From the NCBI GenBank assembly GCA_030340625.1, contig JAOPHQ010002323.1:62001-126000 (forward strand): 64,000 nt of DNA, in the 5' to 3' direction. The translations under genes and the position numbers were made by a program. The notes under the pieces were generated by a model. The model was not told the DNA's origin. It made no database searches and was given only the letters and a program-made list of their open reading frames with translations. Each line of letters begins with the position of its first letter. Within the stretch, counting starts at the first letter, position 1. This DNA comes from Merluccius polli. Lineage: Eukaryota; Chordata; Actinopteri; Gadiformes; Merlucciidae. Shown piece after piece: positions 44,721 to 55,536 of this stretch.

Positions 44721-45079
44721 GCCGGTGATGGGATGTGATGGGCCGATAACGGCGTTATCGGCGGTATTAACGCGAGATTCTTATTATTATTATCGCGAAC
44801 CGAAATCCCCCCCCGCTCAACAATCGGGCAACTAAAGGCTCCGGTAGCACCCTCCGTTCAACAAAAAGCTCCGGTAGCACCCCCCCCCCCCCCCCCCCGC
44901 TCAACAATCGCGCAGACCCACTTTTAGTCATTATTTAGGTAATATAAAGGTAGCAAACACATATTACGGACACCTTCGACATCATTCAAAGGAGCCACTT
45001 TAATCTAGATTAACCTAGATTAATTTCAAGATTACCATTAGATTAATCTAGATTAAATATTTTAATCTATGCCCATCTC

Positions 45080-45117
<38 letters not shown>

Positions 45118-47049
45118 TTTTATTTTTTTTATATTGTAATTGCAATATTGCATTATTTAATAGTATAATTCTTTATTTCAGACCCAGGAGGATCCATATC
45201 ACAACAAACACAGAGTAAAAAAAAATACACAGCTTTCCACAATATTCAATGTCTAGCATACAGACATGTTCGCCAATGGTTCCAAAGTCTGGAAGAGAAT
45301 CTGACAGAACTGCGTACAGGGTTAACCAAGACAGCAATTAAGTCATTTTCTGACTCAGATGCCCTACACATAAATCTATACATCAGGTTACGTAACACAG
45401 CAGAGCAGGTAGGTACCCCGACACTGACAAACATATGACTTGCACTGGAGCTTCTTGGAGCTCTCAGCATTAGCCTCATGTTGTCATTATAAGCCACTGT
45501 AAGCTTTCTAATGCTGCCTTGCTTATAGCTAATATTATATTAGATGTATTTATTAATGTGATATTTATGTACTTGTTCCTGTAACCCCTTGAAATATTCA
45601 CCCATCCCCCATTCCCAGCTGAATTGACCTGCCATTGGGTTACTTGTCTCAAGAGAGCTTCTGTAGCATTTGATTATAGCACACATTGCTTCTCAATCAG
45701 ACAGTAATCTCTGAAATATGAGCTTATAATTGCTTTTGCCCTACTTCTTTAAAGGAAAATCCAGGGAATGTTCATATTTGTAAATATTTTCCTTTTCTGA
45801 TTTAAATTGAAAGAAAGAAGTTAATGTTTTCAAATGAAATAAATGTGAGAAAAAACACATTGTAATCTAGTCAAAAGAAACATACATAATATATCCTCCA
45901 ACAATTTCTTAGTTTATGCCATAAATTAACCTTCTGTAATTGCAAACAACAATTTTATGTTTGTATCTGTTGTCTGAAAAGATATAGTTATAACTGGAGC
46001 AACTCAAGCCAATTAACCTTCTAAATGCAAAAATAATTAACAATGCATAACAATGTAATGTTATGTTTATGTACATTGTTATATTTACGTTTTCAACTAT
46101 AGAAGGTTAAGTGAATATATATTTTTGGCAGCTATAAACAAATTCATATTCACAATTCCAAATGTATGTCCTATCATTTGGTCATAGGATCTACTACATT
46201 AAATAAACAGTAGGCTATCCATCCACTAGTAAAACAATGTATGCTAAAATCACATCTATACAATAGAATATTAGTTTTTATGTACAAAAATGGAAGGAGG
46301 CTCTGTATGTATGTCTGTCTGTCTGTCTGTCTGTCCTTCGATTTTCTCGAAAACCGTTCATCAACTTCATACATGGCGGTGTGTTGCTGAGGACCCAAGG
46401 AAGTGCAGTGTGAAGTTGTTTGATCAGCGGTTCTCTAGGAAGCTGCAAGCAGCAATACCAGAGGCTGAGCAATCAGCCCATTCCAAACATGCACGCTTTG
46501 AACGGAAACTGCACTCTATATACATATATACATACATGCACTACATTTCTACTAATCTGTGTGTTGTGTATAGACATATTTTCTGTGTATTTTTTGTAGT
46601 TATATTGTTATTTTATCTTAATTCCTGTAGGCCTACTTTCTGCTGTGACACCCACTTTACCATCTGGGATTAATAAAGCACTATCTTGTCTTGTATAATA
46701 CTGTACTGTTCTGCTATTTAAATTAACAGGCAGCTTCTAGTCATCTTTGAGTATCATTCAGGAGCTGAGTGTCAGGTCACACGTTTATTGGTGAAGGTAT
46801 GATGGTGTTGGACGGCCAAGAGGGAACAATTACCATACACTTTGTCATATGGCGGCCGTCGGGTCACACAGCAATCCATTTCTCCCATGGACACAAACTC
46901 CTGATTGATACAAAAGGGCACTTGAAAACCCTGATTGGTGCTCTGCAGTACAGAAATCTAACAAGGAACAAGTTCACTTTTGCTCTGTCGCTGCTAAAAC
47001 TGATAGTTGTTTCCTCCTGCAGAAACCTCTGAGGTACACCGGCTTATGA
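44486..47049 (+). CDS. Predicted small spliced host gene, about 122 residues, unknown function
   Basis: Four exon segments join in phase. The first is 44447-44537, with ATG at 44486 and donor TTCT|GTAAGC, phase 1. The second is 45182-45408, with acceptor TTCTTTATTTCAG and donor GAGCAG|GTAGGT, phase 0. The third is 46734-46796, 21 codons, acceptor AACAGGCAG and donor GTGAAG|GTATGA. The last is 47023-47049, acceptor TTTCCTCCTGCAG, ending YTGL and TGA. The product would start MGHTNNSRSLLNAKDPFY and include KKKYTAFHNIQCLAYRHVRQ, FQSLEENLTELRTGLTK and LLVIFEYHSGAECQVTRLLV. It is mostly helical and soluble, with no signal peptide or membrane segment. I do not recognise the family. Introns 1 and upstream carry MITEs, and intron 2 carries a retroposon tail. 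Splice phase agreement over three junctions is the main support; an unrelated chance fit remains possible. Confidence 0.5.
44667..44718. repeat. (AT)n microsatellite
   Basis: Long AT run immediately left of the 44719-45077 MITE; a similar run lies at 45082-45113 on its right. Confidence 0.95.
44719..45077. mobile_element. MITE-like element (GATGGGC ... GCCCATCTCTA) in intron
   Basis: The left part has GGGCCGGTGATGGG and GATAACGGCGTTATCGGCGG; the right end is TTAATCTATGCCCATCTCTA, preceded by nested TTAATCTAGATTAA palindromes. It contains C-tract units with CGCTCAACAATCG (44812-44915) shared with elements at 55.4 and 56.3 kb. Flanking AT repeats hide the TSD. Confidence 0.5.
45840..46270. repeat. 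Segmental duplication, copy 1
   Basis: Matches 48705-49200 over shared blocks such as CATTGTAATCTAGTCAAAAG, CAATGTAATGTTATGTTTATG and AACTATAGAAGGTTAAGTG. Order and orientation are kept. Confidence 0.8.
46270..46710 (+). repeat. Retroposon fragment with LINE-like 3' tail
   Basis: A TGTC microsatellite (46303-46335) leads into TTCGATTTTCTCGAAAACCG and CTTCATACATGGCGG, a dispersed fish repeat. It ends near GACACCCACTTTACC and TGGGATTAATAAAGCACTATC, which resembles a LINE 3' tail. It lies in intron 2 of the predicted gene. Confidence 0.5.
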
Positions 47050-47496
47050 TGCTAATCAGGCAACTTAACAATAAGCGACATCATATTTCAAAAATAGGTC
47101 CAACCCAATTTACACACTAATGCTACACACTATTGTGAATATATATAGGCTATATATATTACTTGGTTTTTTTTTCAGTTTAGACAGTTTTTAGCCCTAA
47201 AATTATTTTTATAGTTTTTATTGTAAATATCCTTGCTCCTTTGACTGCGTTTTTCCAAAGGGTCACACTTTGGGAAACAGAATGTATTTTCGAAATCAAT
47301 ACAAACAAGTCAGCTTTGCATTCTCTTACAGATCAATTATCTGTTTGAACATTTTTACGTGTTCACTAATCTATCAAGTATTCAATATCAACATTTGATC
47401 ACATAAAACAACAGAGAACAGAATCTTTTACTACCAAAAACATACAATCCTGAATATAATACAATGTTAATTGTGGACTGCTAAGCCTTTATTCGT

Positions 47497-47771
47497 TCAG
47501 CTCCTTGGACTCCTAATTTCGGAAACAGCACTTACACTGCCAGACTCCCATTGCGAGTGTGAAAACACAGCATCCGTCTTGGCTGACTTTGCTGTGCTGG
47601 CTTCCTTTTCTCTGCTGGGCTTCAATTCAAAACCATTCCAGTGACTTTCTTGTGCATCCACCTGGTCTATCTGATCAGGGAACTTATTATCCGACAAACA
47701 TTCCTTCCAAGAGCTTCTGAGACAAAGGCGTCCAGCATGGGCCACTGTCCTTTCTGTGTCATTTCGCCTGC
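47497..47771 (-). CDS. Predicted terminal coding exon on the minus strand, unknown protein
   Basis: On the minus strand a strong acceptor (CTTTTTTTCATAG|GCAGG) opens a 91-codon frame to a stop at 47497. It contains RRNDTERTVAHAGRLCLRSS, NKFPDQIDQVDAQESHW and ends SAVSEIRSPRS. It is hydrophilic, Ser/Lys/Glu-rich and probably disordered. I cannot assign a family. It is convergent with the gene ending at 47049. The first roughly 50 bp of the exon are duplicated at about 49204-49253. Upstream exons were not found; the rest of the gene may be lost, distant or not real. Confidence 0.4.
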
Positions 47772-48039
47772 CTATGAAAAAAAGTTATTTATTGGCCTCC
47801 GAGAGCACCTTCAGTATTAGTTCTCAATGTAATGAAACCCTTTATTGACAGTAACATATTCATCAATATTCAGTTTCCTTAATCTGTTCTACCTGAATTA
47901 TACATATTTTCAAATCTATTTCTAATCTATCTATTGAGACCTATACTTTTAAACATATCTTTACATGTATTTAAATATGAATAATGACATATCACATATC
48001 ATAGTATTTATATTTTTTATTGTAAAACATACCCTTTAA

Positions 48040-48228
48040 GTGCAGGAGATATCTAGGGCCCATTGTTTACTTTATCTTTATTCTTATTTATATTTTTATT
48101 CTTATTATCTTGGTTTGTTTCTGTACTCTTACTTGTACCTCTCCTGTGTTTCATTCTCATTACTGTTGCTGCTATGACACCTGAATTTCCCTCCGGGGAT
48201 TAGTAAAGATTTATCTTATCTTATCTTA
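48040..48228 (+). repeat. LINE 3' tail ending in (TTATC)n
   Basis: GACACCTGAATTTCCCTCCG and GGGGATTAGTAAAGATTTATC followed by TTATC repeats is a typical fish L2/Rex-type LINE 3' end, 5'-truncated. Confidence 0.65.
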
Positions 48229-48614
48229 AGAAAATATACAAGTATTGATATGAACAGTGTTTCTTATTATGGAGACTACTATCATCATCAGTCTCTCTAT
48301 CTATCTCATTTCCCTCCCAAATCACACACGTTAGGCCCTACCACTTTTATTGATGACAGAGACCCTCTACCACAGTTTCTACCACATATCACTTTGGACT
48401 AGTGAATCAATAACTTAATTACTTTTATGAAATCACACTAGATGTGATGAGGTGGTGGCTCCAAGCCAACCACTTAACATTTTTAATCTTGAAGAATTTC
48501 AGTATGGATCAGCCCAATTGGAAAAGGGTTGAGGGAAATCAAATGCCAGGATATGTTTTACTTAGAGGACAGCCAAACAAGCAATGTCATTTGGCCCATG
48601 TATTAATATTGGTC

Positions 48615-48690
48615 TGCAACAGTTGGTATGTGCACGTACCAGCAACAATAATACCACCTGGTAGATTCACTTTGTTTCACATTAGCATCA
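48615..48690. repeat. Paralogous empty site for the 49306-56055 element
   Basis: GCAACAGTTGGTATGTGCACG and GGTAGATTCACTTTGTTTC with ATTAGCATCAGTAA is duplicated at 49253-49305 joined to 56056-56080, where the Harbinger-like element interrupts it after ACT. Confidence 0.9.
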
Positions 48691-48704
48691 GTAACAATAG
48701 ACAA

Positions 48705-49200
48705 TGAATAAATAAATGTGAGAAAACATTGTAATCTAGTCAAAAGAAACATACTTATAAATAATCCTCCAACCATTTCTTAGTTTATACCTTAAATTAA
48801 TTGCAAACAACAACAATTGTATGTTAGTATCGTATGGTAGTCGTCTGAAAATGATATAGCTATAACTAATCCACTAGAGATTGCTAATGGGAAAACGTAC
48901 GTAGTGCAGGTTTACATTAACCTTCTAATTGCAAAAATAAACATAACAATGTAATGTTATGTTTATGTACATTGTTACGTTTATGTTTGAAACTATAGAA
49001 GGTTAAGTGAATATATATTTTTGCCAGCTAAAAACAAATTAATAATAACAAAGCAATTACAGCTCCAAATATATGTCCTGTCATTTGGTCATAGGATCAA
49101 CTATATGAAATAAATAGTAGGCTATCCACATCCATCCACGAGTAAAACAATGTATGCTAAAATCACATCTACATAATAGAATATTCTTTTTTATGTATAT
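48705..49200. repeat. Segmental duplication, copy 2
   Basis: Counterpart of 45840-46270, with small indels. It extends to CAATGTATGCTAAAATCACATC in both copies. Confidence 0.8.
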
Positions 49201-49947
49201 ATGGTTTCCAGCATTGGCCACCGTCCTTTCTGTGTCATTTTGCTTGCCTGCAACAGTTGGTATGTACACGTACCAGCAACAATAATACCACCTGGTAGAT
49301 TCACTGGGGCAATTGCTCTGTCGCTAACTTAGCCACTTTTTAGAGTTTAACACGGTTTTAAACTCGTCGGTGACGCAAGAAGTCACGTGACGTCTTAAGC
49401 TCCATTGCTGTGTCGTATGTACCTGTGGTTTAACCTGCAGCTGCGTTTTACCATGATCTCAATTGCTGTGTCTTCAGAGAAATTCACATCAGACACTAGA
49501 GGGCGTATTTTGTGCGTGTTAGTCTAGTCTCGAAACGGACATGGTTTTAGAGGAGACTAAACCAGTTTGCAGGATGAAACAAGGCTCCATTATAACCGAC
49601 ACCAGGGACGGGCTGGCCATAGGGAGGTTCGGGAGGATTCCCGAACGGCCGGTCTGTTCCAGGCCGGTGGTCGTAACTGTTTTGTTTTTATTTTTTTTAA
49701 TGTAAAATCCAGCCGCGATTGACCGCAGCAGCCTGCCCTCGCAGCCGCAGGTAGCAGAGTGGAACGTCAGACTGGGGGGGGGGGGGGGGGGGGGGGGGGG
49801 GGTAACGAGCGGCCCCCGCCCCTCTCAATTTGAGCTGATCCTTGCTTCTATTGAAATGTGATTGGCTCAGCCGCTCAGTCAGTCGGACAGTTGTTTTCCT
49901 GTTAAAAAAAAAAAAAGCAAGGAAGGAAGAGGAGCTGGATAGTGACC

Positions 49948-50128
49948 ATGGTGAAAAGAAAAAAGCCAGGAGAGATGGGTGGAGCAGAGAAAGTTAGGAT
50001 AAAAAAGAAAAGGATGTTAATACAGGATGCAGCCAAATGCGCCAAACTGACAGATCTGTTCTGTCGTGGTGGGACCAAGGTCAGCCCGGCCGGTGACGAC
50101 ACGGGTCCGAGCAGCACGGCCACAGCAG
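49948..50128 (+). pseudogene. Exon 1 of hAT transposase, copy 2 (orphaned)
   Basis: Identical in sequence to exon 1 of copy 1: ATG in ACCATGG, basic start MVKRKKPGEMGG, then KCAKLTDLFCRGG, donor GCAG|GTTAAC. It is separated from a usable exon 2 by the deletion at 51715. Confidence 0.75.
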
Positions 50129-51699
50129 GTTAACAAACACTGCCTACACAGCGCTATCATTCCAGACTTGTCAATATAGACCACAGATGCTTTGGATGTA
50201 TTGCTTAGCCTCGTCAAACCGAAAGTGTGAGATGCACGCACAATACAGACGCTGATCGTCTGTATTGTGCGTGCATTCGGGGGACAGCGTGATCAGTGTG
50301 ATCAGCGACGATCAGCGTCTGCTAGGAAGCACCAATCCTAGCATGCCAAAATGACGGGGAGAAACTAGGGATGTCCCGATCCCCGGATCGGTTCGGGCCC
50401 GATACAGGGTTTTTAAGGTCAATCGGGATCGGCCGATCTAATTCAATTTCATGGCCGATCCATATTTTATATTATATATATTCCATTGTTACGTTTGTTT
50501 GTCGCTGCTGTCCTATACACGAATCCGGCGAAACTACCGGAAGTAAGCGGGCGCCATAACTACTCTTATAATGTCGAGTGGGAAAACATGTTCCGTTTTG
50601 AATTGTTTCAATAGCAGCAATAACATTTCCATTTGGAAGAAAAAACAATGTGTGATACACAAAATCCCCCAGAGAGCCCTCCCGGACACACACGCTAGCT
50701 TTTACCGCTGTTTTGTTTTTATTAATCCGCACTTCCAGAACGTCACCGGGGCTTCAGAGTAATGTGTCCGAGGAGAGCAGCCCTCTCCCGGACATACACG
50801 CTAGCTTTTTACCGCTGTTTTAATTTTTTTTAAAGCTTCTAACAAGCATTGCCACCCAAACGAAACATAGTGTAATCCCCAAGCAATTATATGGCCATGT
50901 CCACTTTAGTGCTTCTGCTACTTTGACCACTTCAACCAAACCACACAAACGAGGTAGCATGTGAAAGCAGAGACTCCGCTGATTACAAAGATATGTGTAT
51001 CTATATGTGTAAAACTCGGCGAGCTAGCCCCCAAAGAGTAGCAAAAAAACGCGAAAAACGCTCCTAATGTCTACTCCTATGTATCTGCTTTAGTTTGAAA
51101 TTAATCACGAAGGTCCTGGTTTTTACATAAAGACAAAGGGGCTTTGAAAGTGAAGTGTGAACTCTTGGTGCGATATACTATCTTTGGCTTTACTTCACTC
51201 TGGATCGTCATTGGTGTGCCAAAGGTGAATGTGGTACCAATAGATTCCCCTGACTCTGACTGGTCGGTGGAGGTGTCAATCATCAAAATCCACCAATCGG
51301 TTGCCAAGATATCGGTCTGCTAATGCCTCAGTGAGTTTCTACCCAAGCCGTGCGCGGTGCGCCCCCTTGTGTAAACGCAGGGGAATTTTCAAAATGAATC
51401 AAAAACAGTTGTATTTGGATGGAATGAATAACCATAGTGATAAATCAGTGAAATATGATTAGTTTTCCAGTCTGGTACCTGAAAAAGGTCAAATTGCACA
51501 TATCCTATGATTTAAAGGGTGTTTTTCACTCTTAAGTGGTTTTTTTTAGGCGAAAGTAAAAAATGAAATTTTTCTTCAGTGTTCCAAGTGAATTTACTTT
51601 GACACAGTAACACATATCTTTATTCTGACACTTCTGTAGTAATCTCACATGTCTTAGCTTTCTTTTGAGACCAACATTATGCACACAGCCCTTGTAGTT

Positions 51700-51771
51700 G
51701 TGAAGATTTACTTAGGAGGAGGAGGAGGAGGAGGAGGAGGAGAGTAGATCAAGAACCAAAAGAACAGTGCC
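51700..51771 (+). pseudogene. Truncated acidic exon 2, copy 2
   Basis: Only the GAG repeat and SRSRTKRTVP end of the exon remain after a direct join of GAAGATTTACTTAG to GGAGGAGG. The donor CCAG|GTACAG at 51771/51772 is kept. Confidence 0.7.
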
Positions 51772-52036
51772 AGGTACAGGTGCAGTGTGAAGGACTGGGT
51801 TGGCAATAAGTCTTTGCATAGAATTATTTTAAGATGTTATATGTTAATGTTGCAACTCCAGGCACACAGTAACAACAAGCTTATCCACCACTTATGTCAG
51901 TGGCTTTCTGAATTAGATGTTTTCTTTCCCATGTTAATGACTTATTGCTAATCTTCATTATTACTGATGTTCTTTTCATGCAGCACAAGATGCACAGGAA
52001 AAGGCAGGGCCAAGCACAGGGGAAACAGAGCCAGGG

Positions 52037-54424
52037 ATGCAATCAGTTGAAGATGAGGGTTTTGATTTTTATGCACGCCCTGCCTCCAAAGATTTAGATC
52101 TATTTTTTTCTTACCATCCTCAACAACCCCCCAGACAAGGGATGTGTATCTATCAAACAAAAGATGGTATTAAGAGAAAGTGGCTTTCCTACTGTGAGAA
52201 AGAAAACTCACTGTACTGCACAGTATGTTTGGCATATGCAAAGCCATCTGCAAGTCATAGTGCATTTGTTAAAGGTGGAATGAAAGCGTGGAAGCATGTA
52301 CATCAACGGATAGAGGAACATGAAAGATACAAAGTGCATCGAGATAGTGCTGAAGCATATTTCATGAAGGCCACCCAAGCAGACATAGCAAATCTACTTG
52401 GAGGAAAACAAATGTCGCTCCATCGTGAACAGGTCAGAAAAAAACGTGAGGTCATGAGCCGTATCGTTGAGGTGATAAAGGTCATAGGAAAATGTGGTCT
52501 TAGCTACAGGGGCACTAATTTTGAGGCTGCATACACTTGGGAAAACATGGCTCTTAACCATGGACACTTCTTGGAAATGATCCTGCTGTTGAGCAAATTT
52601 GATGTTTCTCTCCAAGAACATGTTAGTGAATGTATAAAGACAAGCAAGAGTCTAAAAGAAACTGGGGCTAAAGGAAGAGGATCTCTCATTACACTGCTCT
52701 CTAACACATCAGTCAACAAAGTAATTGACATCATTAGCCACTTGATCAAAGAAAACATTTCAAGGGAAGTAAGGGAGGCCGGAATGTTTTCTGTGCAGAT
52801 TGACACAACGCAGGATGTTACCTCCACAGACCAGTGTGCTGTTGTCCTCAGGTATGTGACTGACATGGTCCATGAAAAGCTCATTGGTGTCGTTTCATGT
52901 GAGTCATCAACAGGAGAGTATTTTGTTCAACTACTCAAGGCAACTCTGGCAAAGGTCGATATTGATATTCGGAACTGTGTTGGTAACTCCACAGATGGAG
53001 CAGCAAACATGCAGGGCCAGTATAAGGGGTTCTCCACTTTACTGTCGTCAGAGTCCCCAAACCAAGTGCACATCTGGTGCTATGCCCATGTGCTTAATCT
53101 GGTTCTGGGAGACACCACAGGTGTTGTGATAGAAAGTGCATCTCTTTTCTCCATTGTGAATGATGTTGCCGTATTTATCAAGGACTCATACAAGCGTATG
53201 AATATGTGGGAGAAAGTGAGCGATGACAGGCGTCACAGAAGGCTGTCCCCCATTGGGGAGACCAGGTGGTGGGCCAAGGACCAAGCCTTGAGTAAGATAT
53301 TTGGCTGTTTTGGTAACCCAGACAATGCCTTGTTTGTTGATTTGATCCTAACATTGAAAAGGATAGTGGAAGATATGTCAATGAAAGCACATGTCAGAGC
53401 AAGAGCTAAGGGCTACATTGAGTCCCTCCTGAAGCATGAGACCATGCTTACAGCCCAGATATTCTTGAGGATCTTTGAGATCACCTCACCACTCTCCAGA
53501 TACCTTCAGACTAGCAACATGGACCTAATCACTGCTCATTGGCTTGTTTTGGGGGCCAAAGATAGCCTAAAAACATGCACCAGGGACATGGATGGTGTCA
53601 CAAAAGCAGCAAATGTATTTGCTGAGTGGGCAAACAAGAAGCTGGAGGAGAGCGGATCCAAAGACATGGTGCAGGTGGATCTACCTGAAATAAAAATCAG
53701 AAAGAGAAAGACCATGCCAGGTGAGGTAGCAGAGGAATGGCATGAGTTGAGTGCAGAGGATCAGTACAGGGTGAAGGTGCACAATATTATTTTGGACACA
53801 GTCACTGAGAGCATTCAGACTCGCTTTTCAGCAAATGGAGCTCTTTATGATGACTTTGCATGCCTTGACCCAAGACACTTTGGTACGCTAAGAGAAAGGG
53901 GGCTTCCATCTGAATCACTCCAACAGCTCAGTAAGTGCATCCTTAGGTTTGATGACAGAGCCACACCTGGACGGCTGAAGGCTGAGCTCTGTAGTCTTGC
54001 CAGCCACTGGGAGAGACTCAAGTTGCCCCATTTGGAGTCATACACTGTCTGGACTGCAGAAAAGACAGAAAATGAGGAAAACATGGAGCTGAAAAACACC
54101 AGCTGTACCTCATGTAAAAACTGTGCAATTTGTGTTTATCACATACTCTCCAAATACAACCTACTGACTGATGCCTATCATGTCATTGGACTGGGCTATA
54201 AGTTCCTGCTGACACTGTCTTTCAGTCAAGTGGCCTGTGAGAGAACTTTCTCTACACTCAAGTTTGTGAAGAACAGACTGAGGAGCAAACTGACACAGGA
54301 GCATCTTGAGGCATTTATGCTAATGTCAACAGAGCAAGAGACCCTGATGATTTTAGACAATGATGCAGTCATAGACAGAGTTGCAGAGAGCAGTGTATTG
54401 CTCAAACGCTTGCTGATGAAGTAA
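52037..54424 (+). CDS. hAT transposase catalytic exon (ZMYM1-like, DUF4371), open 795 codons
   Basis: The exon starts at 51984 (acceptor TTTTCATGCAG); the first in-frame ATG is at 52037 and the stop is at 54424. Approximate residue positions: TTF-type finger region 48-75 (WLSYCEKENSLYCTVCLAYA); first catalytic aspartate near 256 (VQIDTTQD); second near 318 (NSTDGAANM); CxxH at 348 (WCYAHVLNL); hAT dimerisation near 734 (CERTFSTLKFV). The full frame is intact, unlike copy 1. Exon 1 is present at 49948-50128, but the deletion at 51715 removed the exon 2 acceptor. A substitute AG at the junction would be out of phase, so the normal N-terminus probably cannot be made. It might supply transposase only from an internal start. 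Confidence 0.88.
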   Translation: MQSVEDEGFDFYARPASKDLDLFFSYHPQQPPRQGMCIYQTKDGIKRKWLSYCEKENSLYCTVCLAYAKPSASHSAFVKGGMKAWKHVHQRIEEHERYKVHRDSAEAYFMKATQADIANLLGGKQMSLHREQVRKKREVMSRIVEVIKVIGKCGLSYRGTNFEAAYTWENMALNHGHFLEMILLLSKFDVSLQEHVSECIKTSKSLKETGAKGRGSLITLLSNTSVNKVIDIISHLIKENISREVREAGMFSVQIDTTQDVTSTDQCAVVLRYVTDMVHEKLIGVVSCESSTGEYFVQLLKATLAKVDIDIRNCVGNSTDGAANMQGQYKGFSTLLSSESPNQVHIWCYAHVLNLVLGDTTGVVIESASLFSIVNDVAVFIKDSYKRMNMWEKVSDDRRHRRLSPIGETRWWAKDQALSKIFGCFGNPDNALFVDLILTLKRIVEDMSMKAHVRARAKGYIESLLKHETMLTAQIFLRIFEITSPLSRYLQTSNMDLITAHWLVLGAKDSLKTCTRDMDGVTKAANVFAEWANKKLEESGSKDMVQVDLPEIKIRKRKTMPGEVAEEWHELSAEDQYRVKVHNIILDTVTESIQTRFSANGALYDDFACLDPRHFGTLRERGLPSESLQQLSKCILRFDDRATPGRLKAELCSLASHWERLKLPHLESYTVWTAEKTENEENMELKNTSCTSCKNCAICVYHILSKYNLLTDAYHVIGLGYKFLLTLSFSQVACERTFSTLKFVKNRLRSKLTQEHLEAFMLMSTEQETLMILDNDAVIDRVAESSVLLKRLLMK

Positions 54425-54745
54425 GTTGCAGAAGGTTAACATCTAAACAGGTCAGAAAGGTCCTCACACTGTTTAGATAATAAGGAGAGGAGGAAGAGAA
54501 GGAGAGGCAGGAGGAGGTGCTAGAGGAGGAGCAGAAGGAGGAAGAAGAGTAATAGGAGTAATAGGAAGAAATTGAGGAAGAAGTGGAGGAGAAGAAGGAG
54601 GAAGAGGATTAAATAGGGAGAGTAGGAAGAAGATGAAGAGGAGGAAGGGAAGGAGGAGGAAAAGAGGGAGGGATAGAAAGAGGAGAAAAGGAGGAGCAGC
54701 AGCAGCAGTTTGTATATACAGTAGATTGAACAAATACCTTTTCTC

Positions 54746-54776
<31 letters not shown>

Positions 54777-55003
54777 GTAGTTTTGTTTGTTGAAAATAAA
54801 GTATTTGTGTTTAAATTAAATTACGGTTCTACTTGTGTCCTTCATGCGATCGGATAAAAGGCCTCTCCAAACCGAGCTCCCGGGCTGAATTTCAACCCCA
54901 GCCCACCCCTGACCGACACACACAGAATTAGTTTTATTAATTATTATTAGTAGTATTAATAATAATGTATGATACATTTACACTTATTACGCCAGATAGG
55001 CCT

Positions 55004-55354
55004 TCAGTACAATAACAATAGGCCTATTGGACATAGTCGACTTGGAATGAGCAGTGATATTTCACGGCTCACGGGGCTCAGGTCTCGGTCGTGCGTCCGG
55101 TCAGCAATAGCATTACGCGCTTCAACTTTCAAGCGCTTCCATAAATTCTTTAAATGTGCCGCTGCTCGGTCTTCTGCTGGAAGATCTACTGTTAAATGAG
55201 TTTGAGAGATCCTCCCAAACAGACTTTCTTCGGAGCGTGGTGGTGGTGGTGGTGGTGGTGTCTTTCCTCTTCCACCGTGTCCACAACACCTCGAATGCAG
55301 TACAATAAATATAACTTGCTCCTCGTTATAGTTCTCTATCCGAGACATGTTCAT
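55004..55354 (-). CDS. Myb/SANT-like (NAIF1-like) accessory protein of the Harbinger-like element
   Basis: A 116-codon minus-strand frame starts MNMSRIENYNEEQVIFIVLH. It has a proline run from a GGT microsatellite and a helix LKNLWKRLKVEARNAIADR, which matches the WKNLK-type third helix of NAIF1/Harbinger Myb-like proteins. The last 20 or so residues are probably intron read-through. It lies within the 49306-56055 element, next to a 167-bp MITE that inserted 15 bp upstream of its start. Such proteins bind the element's ends together with the transposase. Function of this copy is uncertain. Confidence 0.5.
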   Translation of the reverse strand: MNMSRIENYNEEQVIFIVLHSRCCGHGGRGKTPPPPPPPRSEESLFGRISQTHLTVDLPAEDRAAAHLKNLWKRLKVEARNAIADRTHDRDLSPVSREISLLIPSRLCPIGLLLLY

Positions 55355-55369
55355 CCTAACTACCCTCTC

Positions 55370-55536
55370 CAGGGGTGCAACTACCCAGTGTCAGGGGGGT
55401 ATGCAGCAACAATTTTGGCGCCCCCCATAAACATTACGTGGTGCGCGGTTGTTGACGGGGTGGGGGGGCTGCGCGATTGTTGACGGGGGTGCACCTATGC
55501 GCCGCATACAGCGCATACCCACTTTTTGCGCCACTG
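55370..55536. mobile_element. hAT MITE, 167 bp, complete with TSD
   Basis: CAGGGGTGCAACTACCCAGTG at the left (first 14 bases form the TIR region) and TTTTTGCGCCACTG at the right, flanked by a perfect ACCCTCTC (55362-55369 and 55537-55544). It contains two GCGCGRTTGTTGACGGGG units. Confidence 0.85.

Larger units (their letters stand above)
49603..54911 (+). mobile_element. hAT transposon copy 2 (ZMYM1-like), complete ends and TSD
   Basis: Termini CAGGGACGGGCTGGCC and AACCCCAGCCCACCCCTG are the same as in copy 1. The perfect 8-bp duplication ACCGACAC lies at 49595-49602 and 54912-54919. Length is 5309 bp. It is nearly identical to copy 1 except for a roughly 200-bp deletion around 51715 that removes the first half of the acidic exon, a shorter CA tract and scattered substitutions. 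Very recent common origin. Confidence 0.95.

Noticed and set aside
45246..45497. 83-codon open frame on the minus strand
   Set aside because: It is antisense to the phase-consistent plus exon 45182-45408, lacks splice context and has no domain; the plus-strand reading is better supported.
46769..47032. 87-codon frame containing LDGQEGTITIHFVIWRP
   Set aside because: It overlaps the better-supported exon 46734-46796 in another frame and is read as intron 3 of the predicted gene; if RNA data show no splicing here this should be reconsidered.
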